Shown here piece after piece: positions 20,043 to 21,144 of a stretch of DNA of 21,144 nucleotides. The position numbers were made by a program, and so were the translations under genes. Positions within the stretch are counted from its first letter, which is position 1, and every line of letters starts with the position of its first letter. Below the pieces are notes generated by a model. That model saw only the letters and a list, made by a program, of their open reading frames with translations, ran no database searches and was not told the DNA's origin. This DNA comes from JAVBSC01 sp031547305 (lineage in GTDB: Bacteria > Desulfobacterota > Desulfovibrionia > Desulfovibrionales > Desulfovibrionaceae): NCBI GenBank assembly GCA_031547305.1, contig JAVBSC010000014.1:1-21144 (forward strand). Direction: 5' to 3'.

Positions 20043-21144
20043 TTATTTAGCAATCCCCAGTTTTTTCATACGCTTGCGCAGAGTGTCCGGATTGATGTTC
20101 AAAAGTTCGCCAGCTCCGCCAGGCCCGTGCACCTTGCCGCCGGACTGTTTAAGCGCGGCCGCGATGTGCTCGCGCATGGCGTCATCCATGGATTGCGGTT
20201 TTTCCTTGGCTCCCTGACAGTGTCCGTTTTGCTCGGCCAGGGTTTTCAGCACCAGATCCCGGACCAGGGACTCCATGTCCTGTTGGGCCTGTCCGTATTC
20301 CCTGGCCGGGTGAGGCTGGGCTGGCAGGTACCTGTCCAGTTTGAGCCGGCCTTCGTAGTTCAGGGTAACCGCGCGCTCCACCAGGTTTTCCAATTCCCTG
20401 ATGTTGCCCGGCCAGTGGTATTCCAGAAGCTTTTTGGTGGAAGCCGGATCTATGCCGGAGATGGGCGGCAACTGGAGCCTTTTTCCGGCTTCGCTGATGA
20501 AGTGGTTGGCCAGGTTCAGGATGTCCTGTGGGCGTTCGCGCAGAGGCGGCACGTGAATGGTGAACACATTCAGGCGGTGGTAGAGGTCTTCGCGAAAAGA
20601 TCCCTCGCGCAGCATTTTGTGCAGATCCCGGTTGGTGGCCGCGATGATGCGCACATTTATGGGAATGGATACAGTACTGCCCACACGCTCCACCACACGG
20701 TTCTGCAGGGTGCGCAGCAGGCGCACCTGAGCCTGCAGCGGAAGTTCGCCCACTTCATCTAGAAACAGGGTGCCGCCGTTGGCCTGCTCGAACTTGCCGG
20801 GCACGGAGCTGTAGGCGCCGGTGAAAGCGCCTTTTTCGTGCCCGAACAGGGTGCTGTCCATAAGGGTTTCCGGAATGGCCCCGCAGTTAACTTTGATGAA
20901 GGGCTTGCCGTTGCGCGGCGATCCGGCCTGCACGGCATCCGCGATGATTTCCTTGCCGGTGCCGGTTTCTCCCAGAATAAGCACCGGGGCGTCCGTGCCG
21001 GACAGCTTGTCCACGGTGTCCATGACTTCCTTAAGCCCGCCGTCGGCGCCGATCAGTTTGGGCGGAGCGTCTTTTTCCTGCTGGTAGAGTCCCTCGTAGC
21101 TGTAGCCGCGCTCCTGCATGAAAATTTGGGTTTCCGGCCGGCGC
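20043..21144 (-). CDS. sigma-54-dependent transcriptional activator (NtrC-type), N-terminus outside window
   Basis: At least 366 residues visible; the frame stays open to the right edge (…RRPETQIF before the ATG at 21119), so the sensory domain lies outside. The AAA+ core is complete: Walker A GETGTGKE, the sigma-54 contact loop GAFTGA (in FGHEKGAFTGAYSS), Walker B GGTLFLDEVGELPLQ, arginine-finger region FREDLYHRLNVF and HWPGNIRELENLVERAV. A Fis-type helix-turn-helix closes the protein (GELLNINPDTLRKRMKKLGI). It remodels RNA polymerase-sigma-54 at promoters with upstream activator sites. The regulated genes cannot be inferred; no clear -24/-12 promoter was found by eye in front of the neighbouring peptidase gene. 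Confidence 0.93.
   Translation of the reverse strand, partial: RRPETQIFMQERGYSYEGLYQQEKDAPPKLIGADGGLKEVMDTVDKLSGTDAPVLILGETGTGKEIIADAVQAGSPRNGKPFIKVNCGAIPETLMDSTLFGHEKGAFTGAYSSVPGKFEQANGGTLFLDEVGELPLQAQVRLLRTLQNRVVERVGSTVSIPINVRIIAATNRDLHKMLREGSFREDLYHRLNVFTIHVPPLRERPQDILNLANHFISEAGKRLQLPPISGIDPASTKKLLEYHWPGNIRELENLVERAVTLNYEGRLKLDRYLPAQPHPAREYGQAQQDMESLVRDLVLKTLAEQNGHCQGAKEKPQSMDDAMREHIAAALKQSGGKVHGPGGAGELLNINPDTLRKRMKKLGIAK

Noticed and set aside
1..21144. CRISPR array, insertion sequence, prophage or tRNA/rRNA genes
   Set aside because: I saw no regularly spaced repeats, transposase or integrase motifs, or tRNA cloverleaf/CCA-ended sequence on either strand.

Overview
The window is 21.1 kb of GC-rich, densely packed bacterial DNA. 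Three things suggest a Gram-negative, Desulfovibrionales-like deltaproteobacterium: a folate-dependent TrmFO instead of TrmA, dCache/HAMP/PAS signalling proteins, and a predicted outer-membrane barrel. This assignment is inferred from gene content; there is no rRNA, tRNA or phage/IS gene in the window to anchor it.

Layout, left to right. (1) 1-371 is a gene-free leader with a perfect 18-bp inverted repeat and a terminator. It precedes a ClC-type chloride/proton antiporter (372-1670, +). (2) A minus-strand operon runs from 5020 down to 1692. It encodes a short ABC_sub_bind-like exported protein, a FecR-domain exported protein whose frame is broken by one TAA, its in-frame C-terminal part (a predicted small beta-barrel domain), and a TPR plus outer-membrane-barrel protein resembling Slam/type XI secretion proteins. 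(3) Starting only 19 bp away and divergent is a plus-strand partner-switching module (5040-7883): STAS antagonist, HATPase anti-sigma/serine kinase, and a membrane-bound dCache-HAMP-PP2C phosphatase. It ends at a clear terminator. (4) Converging on it is a large minus-strand hybrid histidine kinase (11772-8035), also split by one in-frame stop codon (TAG at 10999-11001). (5) A PLP aminotransferase (13030-11879, -) and a glycerate kinase (13433-14617, +) diverge from an unusually AT-rich 402-bp gap. (6) A minus-strand housekeeping stretch reads from right to left: a sigma-54 activator (entering from the right edge), a DUF4910/DUF2172 aminopeptidase-like protein, the fluoride exporter CrcB, a terminator, the tRNA methyltransferase TrmFO and the ribosome-associated GTPase TypA/BipA.

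The most interesting part is 1.7-7.9 kb. An outer-membrane secretion-like barrel sits beside a plausible cargo that joins a FecR domain to a small C-terminal barrel domain, next to a serine-phosphorylation switch. Two separate genes (FecR-like and histidine kinase) each carry a single stop codon inside an otherwise intact, same-frame coding sequence. Recent nonsense mutation is the simplest explanation, but readthrough or sequence error cannot be excluded from sequence alone.
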